Assembly: GCF_017355985.1 (NCBI RefSeq)
Contig: NZ_JAFIQU010000023.1
Location: 21,658-85,657 of the forward strand
From: Arenibaculum pallidiluteum
GTDB taxonomy: Bacteria; Pseudomonadota; Alphaproteobacteria; Azospirillales; Azospirillaceae
Reading direction: 5' to 3'
Length of the DNA: 64,000 bases
The position numbers were made by a program, and so were the translations under genes. The stretch's first letter is position 1. Every line of letters begins with the position of its first letter. The notes under the pieces are model-generated. The model saw nothing but the letters and a program-made list of their open reading frames with translations, made no database searches and was not told the DNA's origin. Of this stretch, positions 20,926 to 29,520 are shown piece after piece.

Positions 20926-20978
20926 AGAACCTAGCCTGTACCCGGAGTCCACAGGCGCGCAGCGCCGAGCGGACTGTG

Positions 20979-21016
20979 CCCAGCCCGCGCGCTTTCGAGC
21001 GCGCAGGCGGGCTGGG
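20979..21016. repeat. Strong inverted repeat with TTCG loop just beyond the comM break
   Basis: CCCAGCCC-GCGCGCT pairs with AGCGCGC-(AGG)-CGGGCTGGG around a TTCG tetraloop. The 38-base hairpin lies about 90 bases outside the conserved comM sequence. It could be a transcript end of the element or part of its terminus. There is no T-tract. Confidence 0.5.
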
Positions 21017-21117
21017 ACAGGAAGCGAGGGGACCTGTGGGCACCCGGGGGCAGGCGGGTCCAGCCACTCCGATTCTTGGCACCGAGCTGGTCCGAGACAC
21101 TGCGAGCGTCGAGACCT

Positions 21118-21423
21118 TCAACGCTGCATTCTGATGCTCAAATACGCCCGCAATTTTCCTTCAATCGCTTGCCTCGCCACCAGATTCTGGGAATGAACGT
21201 AGAACCCAAAACTCTCGGGCATGTCACCGTGATCGAGATCCCTCTCAATTAAGAAGTCTGCGAATCTCCGGCCCTCGGCCTGACCGTCGCCTAGATCGTT
21301 GTCAAAGCTGACGTAGATCGGCCACCCGTGCATCTCGACCCAGGCGATCGCCTCGGCCACAGATCGGACCACGACCCAGCCCGTTCCGACGGGATCGCGC
21401 TCATCGTCCAGGAACATCTTCAT
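21118..21423 (-). CDS. Cyclic-phosphate processing receiver-domain (cREC) protein
   Basis: The 101-residue protein starts MKMFLDDERDPVGTGW and continues YVSFDNDLGDG and EGRRFADFLIE. This matches the small cREC family of receiver-like domains with a DDER acidic pocket and a DxDL motif. From the published description of the family, cREC domains are linked to RNA ligase/repair-type cassettes and cyclic phosphate metabolism; that role is not shown here. The frame is open upstream to 21567, but the conserved part begins at 21423, where a GGAA lies upstream. Base composition is clearly more AT-rich than the backbone, as expected just inside the island. Confidence 0.75.
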   Translation of the reverse strand: MKMFLDDERDPVGTGWVVVRSVAEAIAWVEMHGWPIYVSFDNDLGDGQAEGRRFADFLIERDLDHGDMPESFGFYVHSQNLVARQAIEGKLRAYLSIRMQR

Positions 21424-21524
21424 CGAGTTCCGACCACGATCTTCATGGTTCGTAACGATCTGTGCGCGACTAGGGACATCCATCGAGAGGCAGAACTCGA
21501 AGTAGCTGCCTGATGTACTTAAAC

Positions 21525-21546
21525 ATATCTGAAAATATCTTGAAAA
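21525..21546. repeat. Direct repeat of ATATCT spaced 10 bases
   Basis: ATATCTGAAA is followed at once by ATATCTTGAAAA in the AT-rich leader of the cREC gene. One helical turn separates the copies. The same ATATCTT core occurs in the palindrome before the HTH regulator at 22163, so both could be sites for that regulator. Confidence 0.4.
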
Positions 21547-21556
21547 TCGCAAATTA

Positions 21557-22060
21557 TCAACTCTCACTCTTTGATGTCAACTCCCAGAGAACAGCGTTAT
21601 TGGTTGTGCGTCCAACCTCGCTCGCGATCCCTGTCGCCTCGCAGCGTCGAAGGAAGGAAAGTACCATTAGGCCAAGTCTGTGAAAGTGAGGACCTGAGAG
21701 GGTTATTTGTCGTCTGGTGCAGATAGTTTTCGCAAGCTCGGGGGTCGACAGAGGCGTGATGGCACTGCGCAGAATTAGCATCACTTCTTCTTTGATCTCG
21801 TGACGCGCCAAATCCCAGTACCGAACGGAAGGAAATGGTTTCGGGGGTGACTGCGATGCCCGTAAGTCAGCGCTGCGGAAAACTCGCATGGCACCTTCAA
21901 GACAGACCAGTTCCTGGTCGAGTGCAGCCATTTGCTGTGAAAGCTGTGCCCGGCGCGCGTCGAGTTCCGCGTATTTCTCGGACAGAACGGACATGATCGA
22001 CCAACAGCGTCCGTCCGTCGGGGACGTCGCTGGTGAGGGCTCAGCGATGGGGTTCGACAT
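21557..22060 (-). CDS. Hypothetical protein with coiled coil and winged-helix-like domain
   Basis: The 167-residue product has a heptad-like segment (SEKYAELDARRAQLSQQMAALDQELVCLEGAM, given here only as a description of a coiled coil at about 26 to 58). After it comes a region resembling a winged helix, with LRSAITPLSTPELAKTI and FHRLGLMVLSFLRRC. I recognise no named family. A start at the internal ATG 21994 (MSVLSEKYAEL) is equally possible and would remove a poorly conserved N-terminus. It may be a DNA-binding accessory protein; that is only inference. It precedes the cREC gene on the same strand. Confidence 0.55.
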   Translation of the reverse strand: MSNPIAEPSPATSPTDGRCWSIMSVLSEKYAELDARRAQLSQQMAALDQELVCLEGAMRVFRSADLRASQSPPKPFPSVRYWDLARHEIKEEVMLILRSAITPLSTPELAKTICTRRQITLSGPHFHRLGLMVLSFLRRCEATGIASEVGRTTNNAVLWELTSKSES

Positions 22061-22162
22061 GAATTGCTACCCGAGGGTGTCCTTCGAACGTTTGGCAGCC
22101 TGCGGACCATTCCGGCTTCCGCCTGGGTGACCAACCAGCCGATCAAGTCTGCCTGCAGGACT

Positions 22163-22176
22163 TAAGATATATCTTA
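22163..22176. promoter_or_regulatory. Perfect 14-base palindrome upstream of the HTH regulator
   Basis: TAAGATATATCTTA is a perfect inverted repeat ending 6 bases before the first in-frame ATG of the regulator. Its position fits an autoregulatory operator. Confidence 0.5.
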
Positions 22177-22182
22177 TGGTGA

Positions 22183-22473
22183 ATGCTGCTGCAACGCCGT
22201 GCATTCGCATGGATGGACAGCATCGCCATTCAGTTTGGCGCCATTCTTCGTGATCTGCGTACGGCTAAAGGCCTCTCACAGGAGGAGCTGGCGTTCCGCG
22301 CCGGAATGAGCTCGCCGTATCTCAGCGACCTCGAACGTGGCCGCTCGAGCCCCTCGCTCGCGATGGTGGTCGACTTGGCGCGTGCCCTAGAGACACACCC
22401 CGCCGACATGCTGGCGGACTTGGTCATCGAGGGAACCGCTGAGCTGCCACGACGAAAGCGGCCGAAGGACTGA
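22183..22473 (+). CDS. Small XRE-family HTH transcriptional regulator
   Basis: The 96-residue protein is almost entirely one Cro/C1-type helix-turn-helix: LRDLRTAKGLSQEELAFRAG then SSPYLSDLERGRSSPSLAMV. The C-terminus is short and basic (RRKRPKD). The start is uncertain: ATG 22183 or ATG 22213 (MDSIAIQFG), the latter fitting the usual family N-terminus. A perfect palindrome directly upstream suggests self-repression. Small regulators like this are frequent near the ends of mobile islands. Confidence 0.85.
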   Translation: MLLQRRAFAWMDSIAIQFGAILRDLRTAKGLSQEELAFRAGMSSPYLSDLERGRSSPSLAMVVDLARALETHPADMLADLVIEGTAELPRRKRPKD

Positions 22474-22668
22474 GGACCCCCATCAGATTTTGATGGGGCC
22501 CGGCCTTGCCGGCATAGGCAGGAGCCCTCGGTCTCGCTAATCTCGGCCTCTGCGACAGGTCAGGGCGCAATCTGCCCTCAGATCGCTGCATCGCCGCGCA
22601 TTCCATGCTGCACAGCTCCAGTTCACCAGCATGCGGCGCGGTTATCCATTTGCCAGCAAGCCAGGTTC

Positions 22669-23040
22669 ATGAACGACCCCATCGAGCAATCCAGAACTCC
22701 GATAGGCACAGTCACTCATGCAGACGTCGAAGCCATGGTTCGGTTCTTCGATCCGCAGAAAGGCTTTGGCTTCGTGCAGGTGTCCGACGGCTCGCCGGAC
22801 GCCTTCCTTCCCGCCTCTGTGCTCGACCTCCGGCAGGATGACCTGCAGGCCGGAGACGTGATCTTCTGTTCCATCGCCGTCGGGGCAAAGGCACCGGAAG
22901 TCGTAGCCGTCCACTACGTCGACAGGAACCCGTACGGCAAGGCAGCGGGCTATACGCCCGGCCTCCCGGGTGGGTCTGGTGGTGCTCAGGTCAGGCGGAC
23001 TGAAGACTCGCAGCGACGCTGGGTCCGTCCGGCGCGGTGA
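22669..23040 (+). CDS. Cold-shock-domain-like small protein
   Basis: The 123-residue product contains MVRFFDPQKGFGFVQVSD and then DAFLPASVLDLRQDDLQAGD. This is the OB-fold cold-shock pattern (normally KWFNxxKGFGFI), with the RNP1 motif KGFGFV intact but the usual Trp replaced by Phe. It is longer than classical CspA, with a 20-residue lead and a basic, glycine-rich C-terminal tail (GGSGGAQVRRTEDSQRRW). A role in single-stranded nucleic acid binding is likely by family. About 195 bases without a gene precede it. Confidence 0.75.
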   Translation: MNDPIEQSRTPIGTVTHADVEAMVRFFDPQKGFGFVQVSDGSPDAFLPASVLDLRQDDLQAGDVIFCSIAVGAKAPEVVAVHYVDRNPYGKAAGYTPGLPGGSGGAQVRRTEDSQRRWVRPAR

Positions 23041-23291
23041 CCGCCAAAAGGTGTGTGGCACGCCGTAGCCGATCCGAACGGACTGGCGTAAGTCGTGAAT
23101 TTATCGGGCCTCGCCTCCGGCACCTCGGCAGTTCTTCGCAATCTTTTGCGAGGCGACTAGCTGCAGTTACGCACAGTGAGCGGTCCTGAAGCCCGAAAGG
23201 ACACATTTTATGATCATGCCTCCGTGGGCTCTCCCACCTACCGCGGTCTCGTGGCACCATCGCCGGACCTGGATGTGGATGCCTGCCCGCG

Positions 23292-24218
23292 ATGGATGAG
23301 CCTGCGCCTGACACAGCTTTGAGGATGGCGGCTTTCGAGCATGTCCGCCGTCTCTCGGAGTCGCATGCATATCTCACGCATACTGATCTTGCGCCGGGGT
23401 TCACCCACCGCGGCGAACGCGTCCCGCTGATCAATCCGCAGCGCGGGATATTCAAGCCGCGGCAAGCGCGCTTCCTGCTTTCGATCAAGACCGTATTCCC
23501 GAAACCCGGCGGTCGAGTCTGGTACGACGACCAGCGCGATGTGCACCGTCAGATCTATGACGGTGACGAGGCGGTCGAGTACGCTTTCATGGGGCGGAAT
23601 CCAGAAGCCGCGGATAACCGGTGGCTTCGCGACGCCTATGAGAACCAAGTTCCGCTCATCTACTTCCTCGGAATCGCGCCGGGACGCTACCAAGCGCTAC
23701 TGCCGACCTTCATCACGGGCTGGGACGCAGTATCGCTGAAGGCCCGCGTGGCCTTCAGTCCTCCGGAGCAGAGATCCTTGGCGCCCCCTGAGACGGTAGC
23801 AGAGCGCCGCTACGCCTTGCGCCAGGTGAAGCAACGGCTCCACCAAGCCTCATTTCGCGAAGCCGTCATCACGGCATACCAGGGAAGGTGCGCCCTCTCC
23901 GGCCTCCCGGAGCCGCTTCTGCTGGACGCAGCCCACATTGTGTCGGACACGCACGAGCTGTTGGGGCAACCCGTGGTGCGCAACGGCATACCCCTGTCGA
24001 AGATCCACCATGCCGCCTTCGACGCGCACCTGATTGGCATCGATCCGGACCTGGGGATCCACGTCTCGCCAAGACTGATGGACCAGAACGACGGCCCAAT
24101 GCTCGAAGCCCTCAAGCGCCAGCATGGCGGTCGGCTCCGGACGCCGGTCAGGGCGCAGGACATGCCGGATCGCGACAGGCTGGCTATGCGTTTCGAGCGC
24201 TTCAAGGCCATCGCGTGA
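23292..24218 (+). CDS. HNH endonuclease, restriction-enzyme-like
   Basis: This is a 308-residue, two-domain protein. The N-terminal part (about 25 to 165) has IFKPRQARFLLSIKTV, YDDQRDVHRQIYDGDE and VPLIYFLGIAPGRYQALLP. This is the layout I associate with modified-base-reading (SRA-like) domains of putative restriction enzymes. The C-terminal HNH domain starts at Cys200 (CALSGLPEPLLLDAAHIV, with His215) and ends with SKIHHAAFDAHLIGI. Its stop overlaps the GTG of the next gene, so the two proteins are probably made together. A role against foreign or modified DNA is inference. Its GC is like the backbone, unlike the genes just left of it. Confidence 0.8.
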   Translation: MDEPAPDTALRMAAFEHVRRLSESHAYLTHTDLAPGFTHRGERVPLINPQRGIFKPRQARFLLSIKTVFPKPGGRVWYDDQRDVHRQIYDGDEAVEYAFMGRNPEAADNRWLRDAYENQVPLIYFLGIAPGRYQALLPTFITGWDAVSLKARVAFSPPEQRSLAPPETVAERRYALRQVKQRLHQASFREAVITAYQGRCALSGLPEPLLLDAAHIVSDTHELLGQPVVRNGIPLSKIHHAAFDAHLIGIDPDLGIHVSPRLMDQNDGPMLEALKRQHGGRLRTPVRAQDMPDRDRLAMRFERFKAIA

Positions 24219-25972
24219 CATCAGCCCAGGATATCGTCGCCGCCTATGATCGCCTCGCTAGCCGCCTTGCCGGCAGCTACGAGACCGTGTCCGCCGACGA
24301 TGTTCTCGCCCCGTTCGTTCCCTTTATCCGGCGCGGCCCGGGGCTCGCCCTCGACATCGGTGCGGGGACCGGGCGTGATGCCGCGTGGTTAGCCTCGTGC
24401 GGCTACGACACGGTGGCCGTCGAGCCCTCGGCCGGCATGAGAGCGGAGGCCTGCCGTCTCCGTCCAGACGTGCCGGTGCGATGGGTCGACGATACACTGC
24501 CGGATCTGAGAGCCGTCCAACGGCTGGGACTGTCGTTCGATCTCGTGCTGTTGAGTGCCGTATGGATGCATGTTGCCCCAGACGAGCGCCCTCGCGCCTT
24601 CAGGAAGATAGCCGCGCTCCTGAAGCCGGGCGGCCTGCTGCTCATGACCTTGCGCAATGGCCCCGGCGATCCCGAGCGCAGGATGTGGCCGGCTCCACTT
24701 GGCGAGATCGAGGCCTTGGCACAGGACCACGGGCTGTCCGTCGTCAGGGTGTCCCAGGAGGCCGACTGCCTCGGCAGGTCGGATGTACGCTGGACCTCCG
24801 TCTGCCTACGCATGCCCGATGATGGATCGGGCTCACTCGCCCTGCTCCGTGGCATCATTCTCAACGACAGCAAGTCCTCGACCTACAAGCTTGCCTTGCT
24901 GCGCGCTGTCGCACGGGTTGCCGACACAGCTTCCGGCCTCGTGTCGGAGGCGCCAGGCGAGGATGCGGTCGAGGTGCCGCTGGGAGCTGTCGCGCTGCAT
25001 TGGCTGCAGGCTTATCTCCCCCTCCTCACAGCGCGGCTGCCGCAGGCGCCTGGCAACGACGGGCTCCACCGGCTCGGGTTCTGCGGCCCGGGATTCCGCT
25101 CGCTGCACCCCCTTGGTGTCATGGCCTCGGACATCCGGATCGGAGCCGTATTCTCCGGCGAGCGCGCCGACGCAGTCGCGACTGCCTTGCGCGAGGCGCG
25201 CGACACGATCGCGCGCATGCCGGCCCATCATACCCGCTATCCGAATGGCGGCGGGCAGGTGTTCGTACCGCGCTTGTCTCGGATCGCTCCCGCGAAGGGC
25301 GAGCTCGTCCTGGACGCGGCCACGCTGGGCAGCATGGGCAGCTTGCGCGTGCCGGGTCATCTCTGGCGCTCGCTCCAGAGGCTATCGGCATGGGTCGAGC
25401 CTGTTCTTGTGGCCGAGTGGGCACGCCTCGTGCGCGGCTACGGCGAACGGATGGGACGGCCTGTTGCGCCAGGCGAAGTCGAATCGGCGCTGACCTGGCA
25501 AGACCCGGTGCGTGACACAGGGTTGGCCAAGTTGGCAGCCCGGCGCATCACCAGGTCAGGCCGGCCCCTCGCCTGCGTCTGGTCCGGGGATGTCGTTCCA
25601 ATGTCCGCATTGGATATCGACCACTGTCTTCCTTGGTCCGCTTGGCCATGCGGCGACCTGTGGAACCTGCTTCCTGCCAGCCGTCGAGTTAACCAGCGTC
25701 AGAAGCGGGACCGATTGCCGTCCGCTCGCGCGCTGGCCGAGGCGAGATCTCGAGTCGTCGCATGGTGGCAGGACGCATGGCTCGCGGATTCCGGTCTCCA
25801 AGCGCGGTTTCGACGGGAGGCCTCGGCGGCGCTGCCACTCGCCGGCGCGGCAACGGCAGAGGAGGTGTTCTCGGGCCTCGAGTGGCGGCGCCTCAGGCTG
25901 GCTCAGGACCAGCAGGTGCCGGAATGGAACGGCCTTCGAGGCGGCGCTGATTCGCCGAACAGCGTTTCATGA
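24215..25972 (+). CDS. Fusion of SAM-dependent methyltransferase and HNH nuclease
   Basis: This 585-residue protein starts at GTG 24215, overlapping the previous stop by 4 bases. Residues about 1 to 200 form a class I methyltransferase with motif I LALDIGAGTGRDAAWLASCG and a later LLKPGGLLLMTLRNG. A middle region of about 220 residues (GVMASDIRIGAVFSGERAD and so on) is unfamiliar. The C-terminus carries an HNH domain with the Cys of CVWSGDVVPM, then DIDHCLPWSAWPCGDLWN at 467 to 484 and a conserved Asn/Lys tail. Joining of modification and cleavage domains, next to another HNH enzyme, suggests a small restriction-type system. The methyl acceptor could be DNA or a small molecule; I cannot tell. 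Confidence 0.78.
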   Translation: MTSAQDIVAAYDRLASRLAGSYETVSADDVLAPFVPFIRRGPGLALDIGAGTGRDAAWLASCGYDTVAVEPSAGMRAEACRLRPDVPVRWVDDTLPDLRAVQRLGLSFDLVLLSAVWMHVAPDERPRAFRKIAALLKPGGLLLMTLRNGPGDPERRMWPAPLGEIEALAQDHGLSVVRVSQEADCLGRSDVRWTSVCLRMPDDGSGSLALLRGIILNDSKSSTYKLALLRAVARVADTASGLVSEAPGEDAVEVPLGAVALHWLQAYLPLLTARLPQAPGNDGLHRLGFCGPGFRSLHPLGVMASDIRIGAVFSGERADAVATALREARDTIARMPAHHTRYPNGGGQVFVPRLSRIAPAKGELVLDAATLGSMGSLRVPGHLWRSLQRLSAWVEPVLVAEWARLVRGYGERMGRPVAPGEVESALTWQDPVRDTGLAKLAARRITRSGRPLACVWSGDVVPMSALDIDHCLPWSAWPCGDLWNLLPASRRVNQRQKRDRLPSARALAEARSRVVAWWQDAWLADSGLQARFRREASAALPLAGAATAEEVFSGLEWRRLRLAQDQQVPEWNGLRGGADSPNSVS

Positions 25973-26249
25973 AAGGCACATTGCTCGTCGCTTCCCCGCC
26001 GTAGGGAGGAGCTCTCCAGTCCTCAATCCTGCGCGGTCATCGGCACAACGGCCGTGCTTGGTGTGGACCAGGAGACACTGGATCCTGCTCAGTGACATGC
26101 CGCCGTCGGCGCAGGTCGCACCATCACGATCGGAAGCGATCACGCAATGGGATACGGTTAGCAGGTGAGGGAGAACGGCACGGACCGACACCAGGCGCGC
26201 CCCGTGCTGGCCTTGTACCTGTTTCGAAGTTTCTGCGGGAGGCGCCCTC

Positions 26250-27095
26250 GTGAAGACCTTGCTTGCGGCGAGCCTGATTGCCCTGATCCTCGTCGGCCAG
26301 CCGGCCAATGCCGCAGATGCCGCGTGTCCGCAACATTTCCATGGCTCCTCGGCCCCCGAGATCGCTAATCCGAAACTCGCTCCCAAGACGCGTTTGCTGT
26401 GCTTCAGGGCCTTCGCGGTCCTGCATTCCGGGCTGACCCGGACACCGCTTTGGGTGGCGGAGCGATTGACCCACTCCGGCCTGCAGCGGGCCGCCGATAC
26501 GCCGCGGGAGGACAGCTTTCATCCGGAAGCCCGATTGCCTGCGGACGAGCGAGCCGAACTCGCCGACTATGCCCGATCGGGGTTCGATCGCGGGCATCTC
26601 GCGCCGGCGGCCGACATGCCGAGCAAGCCTGCGCAGGCCGAGAGCTTTTCCCTCGCCAACATGGTTCCCCAGGACCCGCAGTCGAACCGGGGGGTATGGG
26701 CCGGCATCGAAGCCGTCGCACGCGATTTGGCTCGGGACGGCGGCGAAGCCTTTGTCGTCAGCGGCGCCCTCTTCGAGGGTGAGACGCTGCGGCGCATCAA
26801 CGAGCGGGTCTTCGTACCAACGCGGCTGTGGAAGGCCATTTATGTGCCAAGGACGGGATTGGCTGGGGCCTACGTCGTTGAGAACGGACCCGTGCAGGAG
26901 TGGCGCGAGGTTTCCATCAAGGAGTTAAGCACGATTGCTGGCATCAACCCGTTTCCTGCCCTCCAGGGCAGCGCCCGAACTCGGGTTGTGGATCTTCCCG
27001 ACCCGCGGCTGCCGGGCGAGCGCCGGCGCGGCAAAACCCCTCAGGATGGGCCCGAGGGGATCCTCAAGGGGTTGATCGAGCAGCTGACCCGTTGA
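26250..27095 (+). CDS. Secreted DNA/RNA non-specific endonuclease (DRGH family)
   Basis: The 281-residue product begins with a signal peptide (MKTLLAASLIALILVGQPANA), so the enzyme acts in the periplasm or outside. The active-site motif DRGHLAPAADM at about residues 111 to 121 is complete, and ANMVPQDPQSNRGVW supplies the metal-binding Asn. These are the hallmarks of the Serratia-nuclease / NucA family. GTG 26250 has GGGAGG upstream. The last 45 residues are basic and proline-rich. It could digest extracellular DNA; no immunity protein is evident, though the small gene that follows is of unknown role. Confidence 0.9.
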   Translation: MKTLLAASLIALILVGQPANAADAACPQHFHGSSAPEIANPKLAPKTRLLCFRAFAVLHSGLTRTPLWVAERLTHSGLQRAADTPREDSFHPEARLPADERAELADYARSGFDRGHLAPAADMPSKPAQAESFSLANMVPQDPQSNRGVWAGIEAVARDLARDGGEAFVVSGALFEGETLRRINERVFVPTRLWKAIYVPRTGLAGAYVVENGPVQEWREVSIKELSTIAGINPFPALQGSARTRVVDLPDPRLPGERRRGKTPQDGPEGILKGLIEQLTR

Positions 27096-27107
27096 GCTGG
27101 AGCTCTC

Positions 27108-27380
27108 ATGGCGAAGAAGAAGTCCGGATCCGCCTTCAGACCGTTCGCGAACGAGAACCAGACGCTGACCCTGGGGGACCTCAATGTGGAGAACCGAGAA
27201 GACCGCGTCGCGGTCTTCGGCTCGGTCGACCTGACTCGCGACCGCAAAGGGTTGGAGAAGGCCAGGGCTCTCAAGGCTGTGATCGACGCGGTGGTCACAA
27301 CGCTTGAGGCGGATGCGGAGCTGCCTGACGGCGTCGCGCCGCCGAAGCCTCCCGGCACTGCAGTGAACCCCTTCGGTTGA
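27108..27380 (+). CDS. Small conserved-looking hypothetical protein
   Basis: The 90-residue soluble protein starts MAKKKSGSAFRPFANENQT and contains LTLGDLNVENREDRVAVFGSVDLTRDRKGL. The ATG lies 12 bases after the nuclease stop, with GGAGCT upstream, so it is probably in the same transcript. I recognise no domain. The beta-rich middle and the helical second half (KARALKAVIDAVVTTLEADAEL) look like one compact fold. An inhibitor role for the neighbouring nuclease would be a guess, and a secreted nuclease does not strictly need one. Confidence 0.65.
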   Translation: MAKKKSGSAFRPFANENQTLTLGDLNVENREDRVAVFGSVDLTRDRKGLEKARALKAVIDAVVTTLEADAELPDGVAPPKPPGTAVNPFG

Positions 27381-27456
27381 GCCGCATCTGCGGCCGTTCA
27401 GGCTTCCGTGTCCGGGTGTTCGTGCGCCCGCTGTGCACCACCAGGGGCGTCCGCGC

Positions 27457-28095
27457 CTACCAGTCACCAGGACCATCCTGGTTGTACTCGTTGCGGCGGC
27501 GTTGCTGCCTCTGGGCCGTCCAGGCCTTCGTCCCCTCGGGATCCGCGGCAATCCGCTGCCAGTGCTCCCTTGCTGCGACATAGGAAGGCGAGGCCGCTGC
27601 GAGGGCCGCCTCGAGAGCTCCGTACCGCCAGAGCCTCCCGTCCAGGAGCGAGACAAGGCTGGGGTTCGGGGCCATTCGACTGTCCAGGTCGGTCCTGAGC
27701 AGTCGGGAGACGGCCTCAGCCTCTTCCGCTGGGCCGAGCTCATCCGCCAACACGCCCAGCGCGATCGCCGCCGAACGGCTGCGGCCCTTCTCGCAGTGGA
27801 TGGCGAGGCAAGCGTCGGGCTGGTCGGCACGCAGCCTCCGCACGAAATCGAGCGCCTGTGCGGCCTGTTCGTCCGGCGGCCCGGTCTGGCGTCCCAGCTC
27901 AGGTACGCCGATGTCGTCAAAGCGCAGGACCAGGATTGCCTCCACATCACCAAGCACGGCCTGTGCGACCGCAGCATCCAGCTCACGCGAGGGCGCGCGC
28001 GACGAGGTGCTGCGGATCGAGATCAGTGCGTCTGTGCCACAGGCGGCGCCGGTTTCGATCTCGGCCCGCGAGAAGACCCGCACCGTCAACGGCAT
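27457..28095 (-). CDS. Dual-specificity-type protein phosphatase
   Basis: The 212-residue cytoplasmic protein carries the tyrosine-phosphatase signature HCEKGRSRS at residues 100 to 108, with nucleophile Cys101 and Arg107. An upstream Asp-rich segment (VLRFDDIGVPEL) may supply the general acid. The C-terminal 40 residues are Gln/Arg-rich. This resembles small bacterial phosphatases of the cysteine-based superfamily. The substrate is unknown and no kinase is nearby in the island. Confidence 0.8.
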   Translation of the reverse strand: MPLTVRVFSRAEIETGAACGTDALISIRSTSSRAPSRELDAAVAQAVLGDVEAILVLRFDDIGVPELGRQTGPPDEQAAQALDFVRRLRADQPDACLAIHCEKGRSRSAAIALGVLADELGPAEEAEAVSRLLRTDLDSRMAPNPSLVSLLDGRLWRYGALEAALAAASPSYVAAREHWQRIAADPEGTKAWTAQRQQRRRNEYNQDGPGDW

Positions 28096-28297
28096 CTGGT
28101 ATAGCCCTGTGGCTTGGGGGTCATGGATGGGAGAGGCTCTTGCTGCGGATCACGGTGGGGCCGAACGGTATGACGGGGCAGGACTGCATCCCGGCGATGG
28201 TCATCGGAACGCACGCCGCCAGCAGGTGGAACCACAAGGTTCCTCCGCGCTCTGCGTTGCCTGGCACGATCCAGACGGTTGTATGGCAGGGCTGACC

Positions 28298-29188
28298 ATG
28301 GGAGTCGATCTCGAGTCGGCGGCGGCTCTGCTCGAGGCGAGCGATCGCTATGTCGTCCTGCGCAAATTCGAGCCACGGCCGCGCTATCACGAGCACGACG
28401 GCTGTGCGACCCGCATCGGCCTGGTCGTCGACACCGAAACGACGGGCCTCAGCGCCGACGATCCGATCATCCAGCTCGCAGTGGTCAAGTTCCGGTACGG
28501 GGTCGAATGCGGACGGGTGTTCGAGGCCCTCGGCAGCTGGTCATGGTATGAGGACCCAGGCCGGCCAATCCCGCCCGATGTGACGAAGCTGACCGGCATC
28601 ACCGATGACATCGTCCACGGGCAGCGCATTGATGATGGCGCAGTCGAGTCGATCCTGATCGACAGCTCGCTGGTCAGCGCCCACAACGCCGCCTTTGACC
28701 GGCCGAGGCTTGAAGAGCGCATTCCGGGCTTCGCGAACAAGCCCTGGGCCTGCTCGCATGCCGAGATCGCATGGGCGGACGAGGGCGTGGCCTCTACGAA
28801 GCTGGACTATCTCGCCTACCGACTCGGCTTCTTCTATGCGGCGCATCGGGCCGAGGACGACTGCCTCGCGCTCCTGCACATGCTGGCCCAGCCGCTCCCG
28901 GAAACCGGGCACCTTGCGCTCTCCGCCCTGCTCGAGCAGGCACGATGCCGAACAGCACGAGTCTGGGCGATCGGCAGCGCCTTCGAGCACCGCGAGATGC
29001 TGAAGGCCCGCGGCTATCGCTGGTGCGATGGCCAGCGTGGCCGGGTCAAGAGCTGGTACCGTGACGTTCCCGAGGTGGAAGCCGAGGCCGAGCTGGATTG
29101 GCTGGCGACCGAGGCACACTGCGAGTTAGGCCGCTTCGTCTCGATGTCCGCGCTCACCCGCCACAGCGAGCGCGCCTTCCTGCTCTGA
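28298..29188 (+). CDS. DnaQ-like 3'-5' exonuclease
   Basis: This 296-residue DEDD-family exonuclease has ExoI in LVVDTETTGLSADDPIIQLA, ExoII in LVSAHNAAFDRPRLEER and ExoIII in AAHRAEDDCLALLHML with the conserved His and Asp. It differs from the replicative epsilon subunit at 9728: it has about 40 residues before ExoI and a C-terminal domain of about 100 residues with WAIGSAFEHREMLKARGYRWCDG. That domain resembles the short module often found in plasmid- or phage-borne relatives. ATG 28298 has AGGG upstream; an ATG five codons earlier is possible. It is probably an accessory repair or island-maintenance exonuclease. Confidence 0.85.
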   Translation: MGVDLESAAALLEASDRYVVLRKFEPRPRYHEHDGCATRIGLVVDTETTGLSADDPIIQLAVVKFRYGVECGRVFEALGSWSWYEDPGRPIPPDVTKLTGITDDIVHGQRIDDGAVESILIDSSLVSAHNAAFDRPRLEERIPGFANKPWACSHAEIAWADEGVASTKLDYLAYRLGFFYAAHRAEDDCLALLHMLAQPLPETGHLALSALLEQARCRTARVWAIGSAFEHREMLKARGYRWCDGQRGRVKSWYRDVPEVEAEAELDWLATEAHCELGRFVSMSALTRHSERAFLL

Positions 29189-29520
29189 TCATTGCAGGGC
29201 GTATCCTCGGTCGATTGGCGTTCCGCACTCGCCGATTGCCGCGCTGATCGGCCGCCAAGTGGCTGCGCCCGCGCAGTCGCCCTGCTCGAGCGGATCATCC
29301 GCGCGCATCGCCGCATGCTGGGTAACGTCGTCTCCGTGCTGCCGAATCGGGAGTGCCGCGGCGCGGTGGCTGATCATACCGCATGGTATCGAGGCCACCA
29401 TGGCGACTTTCGGCCGGCATTTCCCGTGCCATGCCGGTGGTTCTGTCGCGAATCCTTCTCATGACTCGACACGTAAAAGTGGTGAGGATAGCGTATCGGA
29501 CAAAACAGGGAGGGTTGATC
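29189..29520. other. Gene-free stretch before the small secreted protein
   Basis: I see no supported gene here. The last 60 bases are AT-richer than the rest and end in GGGAGGG before the next ATG, so they probably hold the promoter and ribosome site of the 29521 gene. Confidence 0.4.
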
